Shown here: positions 17,710 to 25,039 of the stretch, piece by piece
Numbering within the stretch: the first letter of the stretch is position 1
Layout: each line of letters begins with the position of its first letter
Source of the DNA: Methyloprofundus sp.
GTDB lineage: Bacteria; Pseudomonadota; Gammaproteobacteria; Methylococcales; Methylomonadaceae
Length of the DNA stretch: 37,180 nt
Direction: 5' to 3'
Assembly (NCBI GenBank): GCA_028599115.1
Contig: JAQRMR010000063.1
Span: forward strand, 1-37,180
Notes under the pieces: generated by a model
The model's input: only the letters and a program-made list of their open reading frames with translations
The model's database searches: none
What the model was told of the DNA's origin: nothing
Made by a program: the position numbers and the translations under genes

Positions 17710-18675
17710 ATGTCATCAACCCAAGCACCCTCAAGAAATAGCCCTGATACCCATCAGCGTAATGCCGATAAATTATCGCGCATTCCTATTAAGGTAGAAC
17801 CAGCGGAAACGGTATTGCGCAAACCTGACTGGATTCGAGTTAAGTTAAGCACTAATCCAGATATTACCCAGATAAAAAAAACCTTACGCGAAAATAAGCT
17901 ACATAGTGTTTGTGAAGAAGCTGCTTGCCCTAATCTAGGTGAGTGTTTTAGCCTCGGTACAGCCACGTTTATGATTATGGGAGACTTGTGTACCAGACGC
18001 TGCCCTTTTTGTGATGTTGCACATGGCAAGCCACAAGCTTTAGATGTTGATGAGCCTGTTAATATGGCTAAAACCATCAAGAAATTAGCTTTAAATTATG
18101 TGGTGATTACCTCTGTTAATCGAGATGATCTAAGAGATGGCGGAGCGGGACATTTTGCGGCGTGCATCAATGAGATAAGAAAACATTCGGAAAAAACCAA
18201 TATAGAAGTCTTAGTGCCTGATTTTAGAGGGCGAGTAAGTATTGCGCTGGATATTTTAAAGACATCCCCTGTTGATGTGTTTAATCATAATTTAGAAACC
18301 ATTCCGCGCTTATACAAACAAGCACGCCCTGGTGCAGATTATCAAGAATCTTTAGACTTGCTAGCAGCACATCATGAAATATTACCTAGTGTGCCTACTA
18401 AATCTGGACTTATGTTGGGTATAGGTGAAACTAAGGAAGAAGTACTAGCCGTGTTGCGTGATTTACGTGCGCACCACTGTTCTATTTTGACTTTAGGGCA
18501 ATATTTGCAACCGAGTAAAGATCACCTAGCCGTACAACGATATGTTACGCCCGATGAGTTTGATGAGTATGCTGTTTTAGCCAAAGAAATGGGTTTTAAA
18601 AAAGTAGCGAGCGGGCCAATGGTGCGTTCCTCTTATCATGCTGATGAGCAATCGCATGGACTATTGGAGAAATAA
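17710..18675 (+). CDS. lipA: Lipoyl synthase
   Basis: LipA is a radical SAM enzyme that inserts two sulfur atoms into protein-bound octanoyl chains. Both iron-sulfur sites are complete: the auxiliary cluster cysteines 68, 73 and 79 ([12 protein letters not shown]) and the radical SAM cysteines 94, 98 and 101 (CTRRCPFC). The 321-residue length and the C-terminal [15 protein letters not shown], with the Ser that ligates the auxiliary cluster, are typical. It forms lipB-lipA with DUF2782 starting one base after its stop. Confidence 0.97.
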   Translation: MSSTQAPSRNSPDTHQRNADKLSRIPIKVEPAETVLRKPDWIRVKLSTNPDITQIKKTLRENKLHSVCEEAACPNLGECFSLGTATFMIMGDLCTRRCPFCDVAHGKPQALDVDEPVNMAKTIKKLALNYVVITSVNRDDLRDGGAGHFAACINEIRKHSEKTNIEVLVPDFRGRVSIALDILKTSPVDVFNHNLETIPRLYKQARPGADYQESLDLLAAHHEILPSVPTKSGLMLGIGETKEEVLAVLRDLRAHHCSILTLGQYLQPSKDHLAVQRYVTPDEFDEYAVLAKEMGFKKVASGPMVRSSYHADEQSHGLLEK

Positions 18676-18676
18676 A

Positions 18677-19018
18677 ATGAAGCAAAAAAAGTGTCAACAC
18701 GTTCTATTGTTAGCTGCATTATTATCGACACCTGTTGCTAATGCGCTAGACGATGCAACTCCTGAAGTGCCAGAAATGCCATTACCTGTACAAGATGGCG
18801 AGCCGATGGAGGCGGATATCACCATCAGTAGAGAAGGGGATAAAGTCATCCATGAATATAGAGTAAACGGAAAAATCTACAAAATTAAAATTGTGCCTGC
18901 TGTAGGGCCTGCTTATTATTTTATTGACCCTGATGGCGATGGTGAAATGGAAGAGGTGAGTGAGAGTGATATTGTGGATGGTATGAATGTTAACCAATGG
19001 ACTATTCTGAGTTGGTAA
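18677..19018 (+). CDS. DUF2782 family periplasmic protein
   Basis: A 113-residue protein with a signal peptide of about 23 residues ending VANA. The mature part is acidic and carries the DUF2782 pattern: REGDKVIHEYRVNGKIYKIK, then VGPAYYFIDPDGDGEME. I start at ATG 18677, one base after the lipA stop; a longer frame from 18638 runs into lipA and hides the signal peptide. Members of this family usually sit just before thrB in gammaproteobacteria, as here. The DPDGDGEME segment looks like a calcium-type acidic loop, but that is only a resemblance. Function unknown. Confidence 0.85.
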   Translation: MKQKKCQHVLLLAALLSTPVANALDDATPEVPEMPLPVQDGEPMEADITISREGDKVIHEYRVNGKIYKIKIVPAVGPAYYFIDPDGDGEMEEVSESDIVDGMNVNQWTILSW

Positions 19019-19022
19019 GTCG

Positions 19023-19955
19023 TTGGCAGTTTATACCTCATTAACATTAGAGCAAATTGATGGCTTCTTACATTGTTACCAACTTCCAGGATTATCCAGT
19101 TACCAAGGAATCGCTGCAGGTATAGAAAATACCAATTATTTAATTAGCACGGCGGCAGGAAGTTTTATTTTAACGGTATATGAGCATTTTACTGCTTCGG
19201 AAGTACAGCCTTACCTTAGTTTATTGCAACAGCTATCTAAGCTAGAAAACTATTATCCCGAACCGCTAGAGGCAGTATCGGGCGATACTTTACAAGAAAT
19301 CGAGCAAAAGCCTGCTGCCTTATTTAAGTGTTTAGCCGGTTGTTCTGTTAATCATGCATCAGAGCTTCAGATAGCAGCGATTGCCGAAGCCTTGGCCAAG
19401 CTACATTTAGCATCTCCACAATTAAGCTTTGCAGAAAAAAATCCAAAAGGTTTTGCATGGATGCAGCAAGCTGCTGAAAAAGTTTCGCCTTTATTATCGA
19501 AAGAAGATAGGCAGTTATTGGTGGATGAGTTGTACTATCAGAGACAACTAAAAACAGAGCCATTCACACAAGGCATTATTCATGCTGATTTATTTAAAGA
19601 TAATGCTTTATTTTTGGGTGACAATTTAACAGGTTTTTTAGACTTTTATGCGGCTTGTTACGATGTTTTCTTATTGGATATAGCGGTTGCCGTGAATGAT
19701 TGGTGTGTTGATGAACAAGGCAACTTTCAGCAAGAGCAATATAAAAATTTTGTACGAGCTTATCAACAAATAAAACCACTCAAGGCTTTTGAGCTAGAGG
19801 CACTACCAGGGTTTTTACGCCGCGCTTGTTTACGTTTTTGGTTATCTCGCTTAGAGCATCAGAAATCTCCTAAGGTAGGTGAAATTAGCTTAGAGAAATC
19901 GCCAGAAAGGTTTCGTGATTTACTGCGCCAGCATAGGCTACTGCCATTAAGTTAA
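19023..19955 (+). CDS. thrB: Homoserine kinase, ThrB type II (APH fold)
   Basis: The enzyme phosphorylates homoserine in threonine synthesis. This 310-residue form has the aminoglycoside-phosphotransferase/choline-kinase fold rather than the GHMP fold of E. coli ThrB. The catalytic loop is HADLFKDN with Asp189 and Asn194, and the Mg-binding Asp207 follows in GFLDFYAACYD. The start is TTG at 19023: there is no nearby ATG, and MAVYTSLTLEQ matches the family N-terminus. It lies 4 bp after DUF2782 and ends the plus-strand chain. The palindromes after it separate it from the convergent metal cluster. Confidence 0.92.
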   Translation: MAVYTSLTLEQIDGFLHCYQLPGLSSYQGIAAGIENTNYLISTAAGSFILTVYEHFTASEVQPYLSLLQQLSKLENYYPEPLEAVSGDTLQEIEQKPAALFKCLAGCSVNHASELQIAAIAEALAKLHLASPQLSFAEKNPKGFAWMQQAAEKVSPLLSKEDRQLLVDELYYQRQLKTEPFTQGIIHADLFKDNALFLGDNLTGFLDFYAACYDVFLLDIAVAVNDWCVDEQGNFQQEQYKNFVRAYQQIKPLKAFELEALPGFLRRACLRFWLSRLEHQKSPKVGEISLEKSPERFRDLLRQHRLLPLS

Positions 19956-19966
19956 GGCAAAAATGC

Positions 19967-20027
19967 TAGGATGTGCTGAGGCACGAATTTGTATCATTGA
20001 TGCGCTTCCTATCGTCAGCACATCCTA
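19967..20027. repeat. Palindrome, TAGGATGTGCTGA arms
   Basis: TAGGATGTGCTGA at 19967-19979 is a perfect 13-bp inverted match to 20015-20027, with a 35-base centre. It follows thrB by 11 bases and shares TAGGATG with the other repeats at 3350 and 20055. It may act as a transcript end for thrB, although no T-run follows. Confidence 0.6.
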
Positions 20028-20054
20028 CGCAAAATGCTTAACTTGCAGCGCGTA

Positions 20055-20142
20055 GTAGGATGAAATAGCGCAGCGTTTTCCACCCTTAAGATAATTACTC
20101 ACGCCCACAACGCCGGAAAACACTGATGCTATTTCGGCCTAC
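20055..20142. repeat. Palindromic repeat, GTAGGATGAAATAGC arms
   Basis: The left arm (20055-20081) and right arm (20115-20142) are imperfect inverted repeats of about 27 bp. They share GTAGG..GAAATAGC and GTTTTCC blocks, with mismatches and one extra base between. This is a second copy of the GTAGGATG family, lying between the convergent thrB and UreH-like genes. Confidence 0.6.
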
Positions 20143-20159
20143 GAATTTAATGGGAAGAG

Positions 20160-20918
20160 CTACATATCATGTCCAAAATGATCCATACTCATCATTTCCA
20201 TATTTTGCATATCATGCATCATTTCTTTAAAGCCACTATCTGAGGCTAAAAATTTTACGCCGCTATACATCGTTAGTGAGCCCATCAGCATCATAATGAT
20301 TGCTGCACCTTTTAGCATTAAACCGCGTGCTCTTGTGCCTAACTTGCCAAAAGCAAAGGTGACCACGAGCATAGTGGGTAAGGTACCAAGGCCAAGTGCT
20401 AACATCATTAAGCCACCTTCAGCGGGTGAAGGTGCCGAGGTTGCATTAACCGCCATAGCAAAGGTGAGAGGACAAGGCATTAGGCCGTTCAGTAAGCCTC
20501 CCATGCTTGCACCTAATGTCGAACCGCGCTTTGCTGCAGCCATAAAAATTCGATTAAGAATTTTTGTTGGCATAAATTTCATGGAAAACTGCCAAGGGGA
20601 GATACCGACTATACCCATTGCTAAAACCATCACGAAAAAGCCAATTCCAACCTGTAAGAAGCCTTGAATTCTACCGATTAAGCCTGTTGATATTAACGCT
20701 GCACCCATTAGCGCTGCAGCGATACCGACTAAGGTGTACATGGTAATACGTGCCGCGTGATAACTAAGGTAAGGCCATACGCTCTTTTTTTCGGTTTTCA
20801 TAAAAAAACCAGCAACCAGTGCGCCACACATACCTGCGCAATGCCCACTTCCTAAGAAGCCTGTCATAAAGGCGAGTGCGTAAACCGTGTAATCAAGGTT
20901 AGCTAAAAATTCAGTCAC
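20160..20918 (-). CDS. UreH/SafE-like membrane protein with Met/His-rich tail
   Basis: A 252-residue inner-membrane protein with about six hydrophobic segments, of the UreH-like (DsbD_2/TauE-SafE) group. The conserved motif GSGHCAGMCGAL puts His26, Cys27 and Cys31 at the first membrane segment, and GLMPCPLTF lies in a later one. These paired thiols resemble DsbD-type redox or metal sites. The tail is MHDMQNMEMMSMDHFGHDM, very rich in Met and His, as expected for Cu(I) or Cu(II) binding. It starts at GTG, one base after the copper ATPase stop, so the two are coupled. In cytochrome cbb3 oxidase clusters a similar protein sits next to the CcoI copper ATPase, which supports a copper role. Confidence 0.82.
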   Translation of the reverse strand: MTEFLANLDYTVYALAFMTGFLGSGHCAGMCGALVAGFFMKTEKKSVWPYLSYHAARITMYTLVGIAAALMGAALISTGLIGRIQGFLQVGIGFFVMVLAMGIVGISPWQFSMKFMPTKILNRIFMAAAKRGSTLGASMGGLLNGLMPCPLTFAMAVNATSAPSPAEGGLMMLALGLGTLPTMLVVTFAFGKLGTRARGLMLKGAAIIMMLMGSLTMYSGVKFLASDSGFKEMMHDMQNMEMMSMDHFGHDM

Positions 20919-20919
20919 A

Positions 20920-23373
20920 TTATTTTCCGTTAATTCGTAAAGAGTTGACGATGACTGACACTGAACTTAGTGCCATCGCCGCTGAAGCAATCATGGGGTT
21001 AAGCTTACCGACGGCAGCAATAGGAATGGCGATAGTATTGTAGCCAAAAGCCCAAAAAAGATTTTGTTTGATAATCTTCATGGTGAAAGTACTTAGCTCA
21101 ACGGTTTCCGCTACTTTGGAAATATCTCCGTTAACTAAGGTTAAATCAGCTGATTCAATGGCAATATCTGTTCCATGGCCAATGGCAAAGCCGACATTAG
21201 CGGCGGCAAGAGCTGGAGCATCATTAATGCCATCACCAATCATGCCGACAGCACCGCCTGTCTCTTGAATGCGGTGTATTTCTTGTAATTTTTGTTCAGG
21301 TGTCGCATGCGCAACAATTTTTTTAATACCCACTAAGCTAGCGATATGCTGCGCTGTTTCAGTGGTATCCCCTGTGACCATTAAAGTCTCAATATTAAGT
21401 TGATGTAAGGCTGCAATGGCTTGTTTTGCTGATTCGCGAGGCTGATCAGCAATACCAAATAAAGCGCTGGCTTTACCATTAAAAGCAGTAAAAACCGGTG
21501 TCTTTCCTGATAGACCCAATGTCTGTACATGGGGTAAGAGTTCTGTAATATCGATAGATTGTTCTTCTAGCCAAGCTTGGTTGCCAATAAGAATTTCATA
21601 ATGGCCTACTTTTGCTTCTAAGCCTCTACCAGCAGTTGCTTGAAAGTTTTTAACGCTTTTAAATTCGAACTCATATTCTGCATTAGCAAAATTTACAATC
21701 GCTTGTGCTAAAAAGTGTTCTGAATTATGTTCAGCAGAAGCAATATGGCTAAGTAGTATTTCATCACTGTGCTGACTAATATTGATAAAGTCAGTGACTT
21801 GCGGTTTACCTTCAGTAATAGTGCCGGTTTTATCAAAGATAATGGCGGTTAAATGTGTCGCCGTTTCTAAGCTTTCTCCATTACGGATGTAGACCCCACG
21901 TTTTGCTGATTGTCCAGTACCGACCATAATAGCGGTTGGAGTGGCAAGACCCAGTGCGCAAGGGCAGGCAATCAATAAAACAGTGACCGCGCTACTAAAT
22001 GCAAAACTAAAAGGTGCGCCAGCTAGTGTCCAAGACGCTAAAGTTAGGGCTGATATGCCCATAACACTAGGGACAAAAACAGCGGAAATTTTATCGACTA
22101 ATTTTTGTACAGGAAGTTTGGCTGCCTGCGCATGGTCGACCATTGTAATAATACCCGCGAGCACGGTATCCATGCCAACAGCGGTTGCTTTTATGGTTAA
22201 TAGGCCGGTGCCATTAATGCAGCCGCCAATAACGGTATGATCAATTTCTTTGACAACAGGTAAGCTTTCTCCCGTTATCATGGCTTCATCAACGGTAGAA
22301 ATTCCTGAGATAACAAGGCCGTCTGTTGGGATTTTTTCACCAGGACGAATGAGTAGAATATCATCTAGTTCAATATCATCAATGGCGATAGTTAATTCAC
22401 GACCTTCTTTTAATAAAGTGGCTGTTTGTGGTTGCAGGTCAACTAACTTCCGAATAGCATCACCAGCTTTACCTTTTGCATTTTCTTCCATATAACGACC
22501 AAGAAGTACAAAAGAGATAATGCTGGCAGCTGCTTCAAAATAAAGGTGGCCACGACCACGAATCAAAGCAGGAAGGCTGTAGCCATAAGCAGAGCCAACG
22601 CCAATAGCAATTAAGCTATCCATATTGGCATTGCCCATTTTGGCTAAACGCCAAGCTTTTTTAAAGAAGGTACTCCCCGTCGCAAAAACAACCGGCGTTG
22701 TTAGTGCAAACTGAAGCCAGTGGTAAAAACGTCCTGCGGGCATCGCCATGCCAATCGCCACGACTGGCGCACTAAGAACGCTGGCCCAAATAAATCTTTT
22801 TTTAGCGCTGGCCAGGCGCAGTCGCTCCTTTTCAATGAGCTCCTGTCTTTGTGTTAATGTATCCATTAAGTTGGCTTGGTAGCCTACTTTTTTGATGATT
22901 TCTGCGGTATCGCTACGTGATAGCTGCCCCTCAACTGTTGCAATAGCAGAGGCAAAGTTAACAGATGCGGATTTAACGCGAGGGTCGCGCTTTAATGACA
23001 TCTCTAGTAATAAAGCACACGATGCACAGCTCATACCTTCAATAGCTAGGCTGATATCTTGAACAGGGCAGTCGGTATCATAAGGTGCGTCGTTTTTAGG
23101 TACGCTGATTTTTTTCTTACCGATGTTACCTAGCACCATATCGAGTAGGGTGAGTAGGTTTTCAGTAGGTAATTTTTCTTGATCAAAATAAATCGTTACT
23201 GAGCCAATCTCAGGAACAGATTTCATGGACTTTATTTCGGGACGTTTTTTTAAAATAATCTCAAAGATATAAGTCCGTTCAGGGTCTTTTTTTAAGATGG
23301 GAACGCAAATACGGATGCGATTCTTTATTTTATGATAAAGCGTAAAATTTTTAGCTTGGAAATCAGAACTCAT
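20920..23373 (-). CDS. Cu(+)-type P1B ATPase with an extra degenerate N-terminal HMA-like domain
   Basis: An 817-residue heavy-metal ATPase. Residues about 10-85 form a degenerate HMA-like domain without CxxC. Residues about 105-165 form a normal HMA domain with GMSCASC at 113-119. The actuator has TGES (367-370), the transport site CPC (470-472), the phosphorylation site DKTGT (514-518), and the hinge GDGINDAP. In the last two membrane segments YN (778-779) and M800-x-x-S-S match the Cu(+) (P1B-1) pattern, so Zn/Cd or Co are unlikely. It should move Cu(+) out of the cytoplasm, either for detoxification (CopA) or slowly for enzyme loading (CcoI-like). It lies between an HMA-like gene (11 bp upstream) and the UreH-like gene. 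Confidence 0.93.
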   Translation of the reverse strand: MSSDFQAKNFTLYHKIKNRIRICVPILKKDPERTYIFEIILKKRPEIKSMKSVPEIGSVTIYFDQEKLPTENLLTLLDMVLGNIGKKKISVPKNDAPYDTDCPVQDISLAIEGMSCASCALLLEMSLKRDPRVKSASVNFASAIATVEGQLSRSDTAEIIKKVGYQANLMDTLTQRQELIEKERLRLASAKKRFIWASVLSAPVVAIGMAMPAGRFYHWLQFALTTPVVFATGSTFFKKAWRLAKMGNANMDSLIAIGVGSAYGYSLPALIRGRGHLYFEAAASIISFVLLGRYMEENAKGKAGDAIRKLVDLQPQTATLLKEGRELTIAIDDIELDDILLIRPGEKIPTDGLVISGISTVDEAMITGESLPVVKEIDHTVIGGCINGTGLLTIKATAVGMDTVLAGIITMVDHAQAAKLPVQKLVDKISAVFVPSVMGISALTLASWTLAGAPFSFAFSSAVTVLLIACPCALGLATPTAIMVGTGQSAKRGVYIRNGESLETATHLTAIIFDKTGTITEGKPQVTDFINISQHSDEILLSHIASAEHNSEHFLAQAIVNFANAEYEFEFKSVKNFQATAGRGLEAKVGHYEILIGNQAWLEEQSIDITELLPHVQTLGLSGKTPVFTAFNGKASALFGIADQPRESAKQAIAALHQLNIETLMVTGDTTETAQHIASLVGIKKIVAHATPEQKLQEIHRIQETGGAVGMIGDGINDAPALAAANVGFAIGHGTDIAIESADLTLVNGDISKVAETVELSTFTMKIIKQNLFWAFGYNTIAIPIAAVGKLNPMIASAAMALSSVSVIVNSLRINGK

Positions 23374-23384
23374 TAAGTGTATCT

Positions 23385-23993
23385 CTACTTGCTTTTTGCT
23401 GTTTTAGCACGAATAAATAAATACATAAGGTAGAAAGTGGCTAACCAGTTATATCGATATTTAAGAGGAGCGAGTAGCCATTTTTTAGTAATTAATTTCC
23501 AATGCGTTTTAATTAAAAAGAGTAATAAAATATCATTGAAAAAAGTAATTAGGTATCTGTCGGGGTTATCTAAAATATCCTTTTTTTTTAAACCAAATTT
23601 AGCTAGTATGCTAACAGCTTGTGCGGTTTCTTTGGTTTCAGTATATTTGTCTTGTGCCCAGCGAGTTCCCTTCCAATTAGACAGTGTATCTTTGATAAGC
23701 GTTGTTGTTTTATGTTGTTCCGCTTTTTCTTTTAATAAGCCTTGCTCTTCCGCAGCGCTGACTAAATCAGTCAATTTTTGAATTAAAGTGTCAAATTCTA
23801 GTGTTTCGGCGACAAAGCGAATGGCTAGTTTTTGTTTATTTCTAAATAAATTAACTCGATAGACGCCGTCAATTTGCATAATAGCATCATCAAAGTAGCT
23901 GGCTGCTGCTTCATGGCACATGCATTTTGGGATTTGTAGCCGTATATGGCCAGCTGAGTTGTAGCGTAAAATAATTTCTTGATGTATAGACAT
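23385..23993 (-). CDS. Degenerate HMA-like protein with C-terminal hydrophobic region
   Basis: A 202-residue protein of no settled function. Residues about 5-85 read like an HMA fold: a first strand GHIRLQIPK, helix, then GVYRVNLFRNKQKLAIRF, and a second helix. The usual CxxC is missing, though KCMCHEA carries two cysteines near residue 25. The same layout appears in the first 85 residues of the ATPase encoded next. The central part (about 90-140) is charged and helical, and the last 60 residues contain aromatic hydrophobic stretches (TFFNDILLLFLI, WLATFYLMYLFI) that may lie in the membrane. It begins 86 bp after the 103-residue gene, with a hairpin between, and ends 11 bp before the ATPase. 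Probably an ATPase accessory protein. Confidence 0.7.
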   Translation of the reverse strand: MSIHQEIILRYNSAGHIRLQIPKCMCHEAAASYFDDAIMQIDGVYRVNLFRNKQKLAIRFVAETLEFDTLIQKLTDLVSAAEEQGLLKEKAEQHKTTTLIKDTLSNWKGTRWAQDKYTETKETAQAVSILAKFGLKKKDILDNPDRYLITFFNDILLLFLIKTHWKLITKKWLLAPLKYRYNWLATFYLMYLFIRAKTAKSK

Positions 23994-24028
23994 GAAAGTA
24001 GTTAAAGACCTGTCTGAGTAAGAGGATA

Positions 24029-24056
24029 AAAGAACTGCGATTAACGGCAGTTCTTT
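24029..24056 (-). other. Hairpin between two genes of the metal cluster
   Basis: Perfect 10-bp arms (24029-24038 AAAGAACTGC and 24047-24056) close an 8-base loop. On the minus strand the 3' arm runs into a short broken T-stretch (TTCTTTTAT). It could act as a weak terminator or mRNA processing site, lowering expression of the HMA-like and ATPase genes relative to the small upstream genes. Confidence 0.45.
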
Positions 24057-24078
24057 GGATTCTTAATGGTTTTTCTGA

Positions 24079-24390
24079 TTAATCACTTTCTTTGGTTTCT
24101 GCAACCATGTCTTCAATGTTTTCTTTTTGTTGTAGTACGAAGTCTTTGCTTTTTTCGCCTGCAGAGTTAACAGAAGATATAATTTCTTTTCTATATTTAT
24201 GTGCGTAATAACCAGCAGCAATACCAATACCTAAGATTAAAAGAGGGTGTTTTGTTAGTTTGCTCATAAGTGATTTTCCAGTTTGTGCGCCTGCTGACAT
24301 AACGGCGCCTTTAATTAATGTAGAAGGGATTTCGTGCTTACTAATGGTATGCACAATCTTTTTAGCTTGTTTGCTTTGTTGCTGAGACAT
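24079..24390 (-). CDS. Small single-pass membrane protein, 103 residues
   Basis: No family was recognised. Residues about 1-45 are basic and polar, a Gly/Ala-rich hydrophobic segment spans about 49-65 (LLILGIGIAAGYYAHKYRK), and residues 70-103 form a charged, probably helical tail rich in Lys and Glu, ending in Asp/Glu (ETKESD). The layout of one helix plus a charged helical tail beside a P1B ATPase resembles the mycobacterial DUF1490 (PacL) partners of metal ATPases, but no PacL metal motif is visible, so this is only an analogy. The stop of the 57-residue metal-binding gene lies 27 bp upstream of its ATG. Confidence 0.7.
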   Translation of the reverse strand: MSQQQSKQAKKIVHTISKHEIPSTLIKGAVMSAGAQTGKSLMSKLTKHPLLILGIGIAAGYYAHKYRKEIISSVNSAGEKSKDFVLQQKENIEDMVAETKESD

Positions 24391-24417
24391 AATGACTAGC
24401 CAAAGGTAAGGAGTGAG

Positions 24418-24591
24418 TTATTTTGCATTTTCTTCCTCTTCTGGGATTAAGCTGTCTTCATTTAGCATTTGAAAAATGCCTTGGCAGCCTTCGCAGCAAA
24501 ATGTTTTTCCACCCTCTTTTGTAAGTAAGGTAAAACCTGTTACTTCAACAGGTAGCCCGCATAAATCACAGGGTTTTTTTTCGTCTGCCAT
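24418..24591 (-). CDS. Free-standing CxxC/CCxxC metal-binding protein, 57 residues
   Basis: A short gene starting at ATG 24591 and stopping at TAA 24418. The protein reads CDLCGLPVE at 8-16 and FCCEGCQGIFQML at 31-43, giving Cys8, Cys11, Cys32, Cys33 and Cys36. This is the pattern of the metal-binding domain (PF12156 type) that sits at the N-terminus of CcoI/FixI copper ATPases; here it is a separate polypeptide. An acidic tail (PEEEENAK) ends it. It should be a cytoplasmic Cu or Zn binding protein that could hand metal to the ATPase. Family assignment rests on the motif only. Upstream ribosome binding site is weak. Confidence 0.82.
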   Translation of the reverse strand: MADEKKPCDLCGLPVEVTGFTLLTKEGGKTFCCEGCQGIFQMLNEDSLIPEEEENAK

Positions 24592-24624
24592 AGGTAAAAT
24601 AGGTAAATGATTAGGGAAATTCCC

Positions 24625-24650
24625 GCAAAAGGGCTTAGTGGCTCTTTTGC
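24625..24650. other. Hairpin in the leader of the 57-residue gene
   Basis: GCAAAAGGGC (24625-24634) and GCTCTTTTGC (24641-24650) form a 10-bp stem around a 6-base loop: fully paired with one wobble on the plus strand, one mismatch on the minus strand. It lies 34 bp upstream of ATG 24591 and 102 bp after the 82-residue gene. No T-run follows, so it is not a clear terminator. Confidence 0.35.
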
Positions 24651-24751
24651 AGAGGAGAACAAATTTGAATTATAACAAGGGTAGTCAGAATAGGGTATTT
24701 TTTTGCGACGAAAATAATAAGGATATCTAGCTAGTGAGTAGAGTTTTGTAA

Positions 24752-25000
24752 TTAACACTCAGCATCTTCTGCGCAATTTTCTTTGAGTGTTTGTAAATTA
24801 TTGTCTTGGGCATTATTGCAAATGCGTGTAGATGCTTTCATCAAGACGATACGCATAGCGCCTGTTAGGCTGGACCCAACGCCTAATCGAGCTGCGACGG
24901 CGGGTAGAACAATAAAAGAGGCAACGGCTAATCCGGCTCCAACTAATAAAGCGCCATTTGAAATGTGAGATTCTTGTTGTTGTGCTATTTGCTGGCTCAT
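24752..25000 (-). CDS. Small membrane protein with Cys-containing tail, 82 residues
   Basis: First gene of the minus-strand metal cluster. Residues about 15-38 are hydrophobic (LLVGAGLAVASFIVLPAVAA), and a second weakly hydrophobic amphipathic stretch follows (about 42-56). The tail holds Cys61, Cys75 and Cys82 (NCAEDAEC at the end), set among acidic residues, which could bind a soft metal. The MSQQ-x-x-Q N-terminus resembles the start of the 103-residue neighbour (MSQQQSKQ), hinting at a shared origin. No family recognised. A sigma-54-like element lies 40 bp upstream. Confidence 0.65.
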   Translation of the reverse strand: MSQQIAQQQESHISNGALLVGAGLAVASFIVLPAVAARLGVGSSLTGAMRIVLMKASTRICNNAQDNNLQTLKENCAEDAEC

Positions 25001-25039
25001 CTTATATCCTAAAATAAATATGCTATCTATTTATACAAA

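Noticed and set aside
17075-18675. Possible duplicated or transferred lipoate genes.
   Set aside because: Active-site residues, lengths and gene order are all ordinary for a gammaproteobacterium.
20920-23373. Zn/Cd or Ag-specific efflux ATPase.
   Set aside because: CPC with YN in the seventh and M-x-x-S-S in the eighth membrane segment is the Cu(+) pattern; Ag(+) cannot be separated from Cu(+) by sequence, but nothing points to silver.
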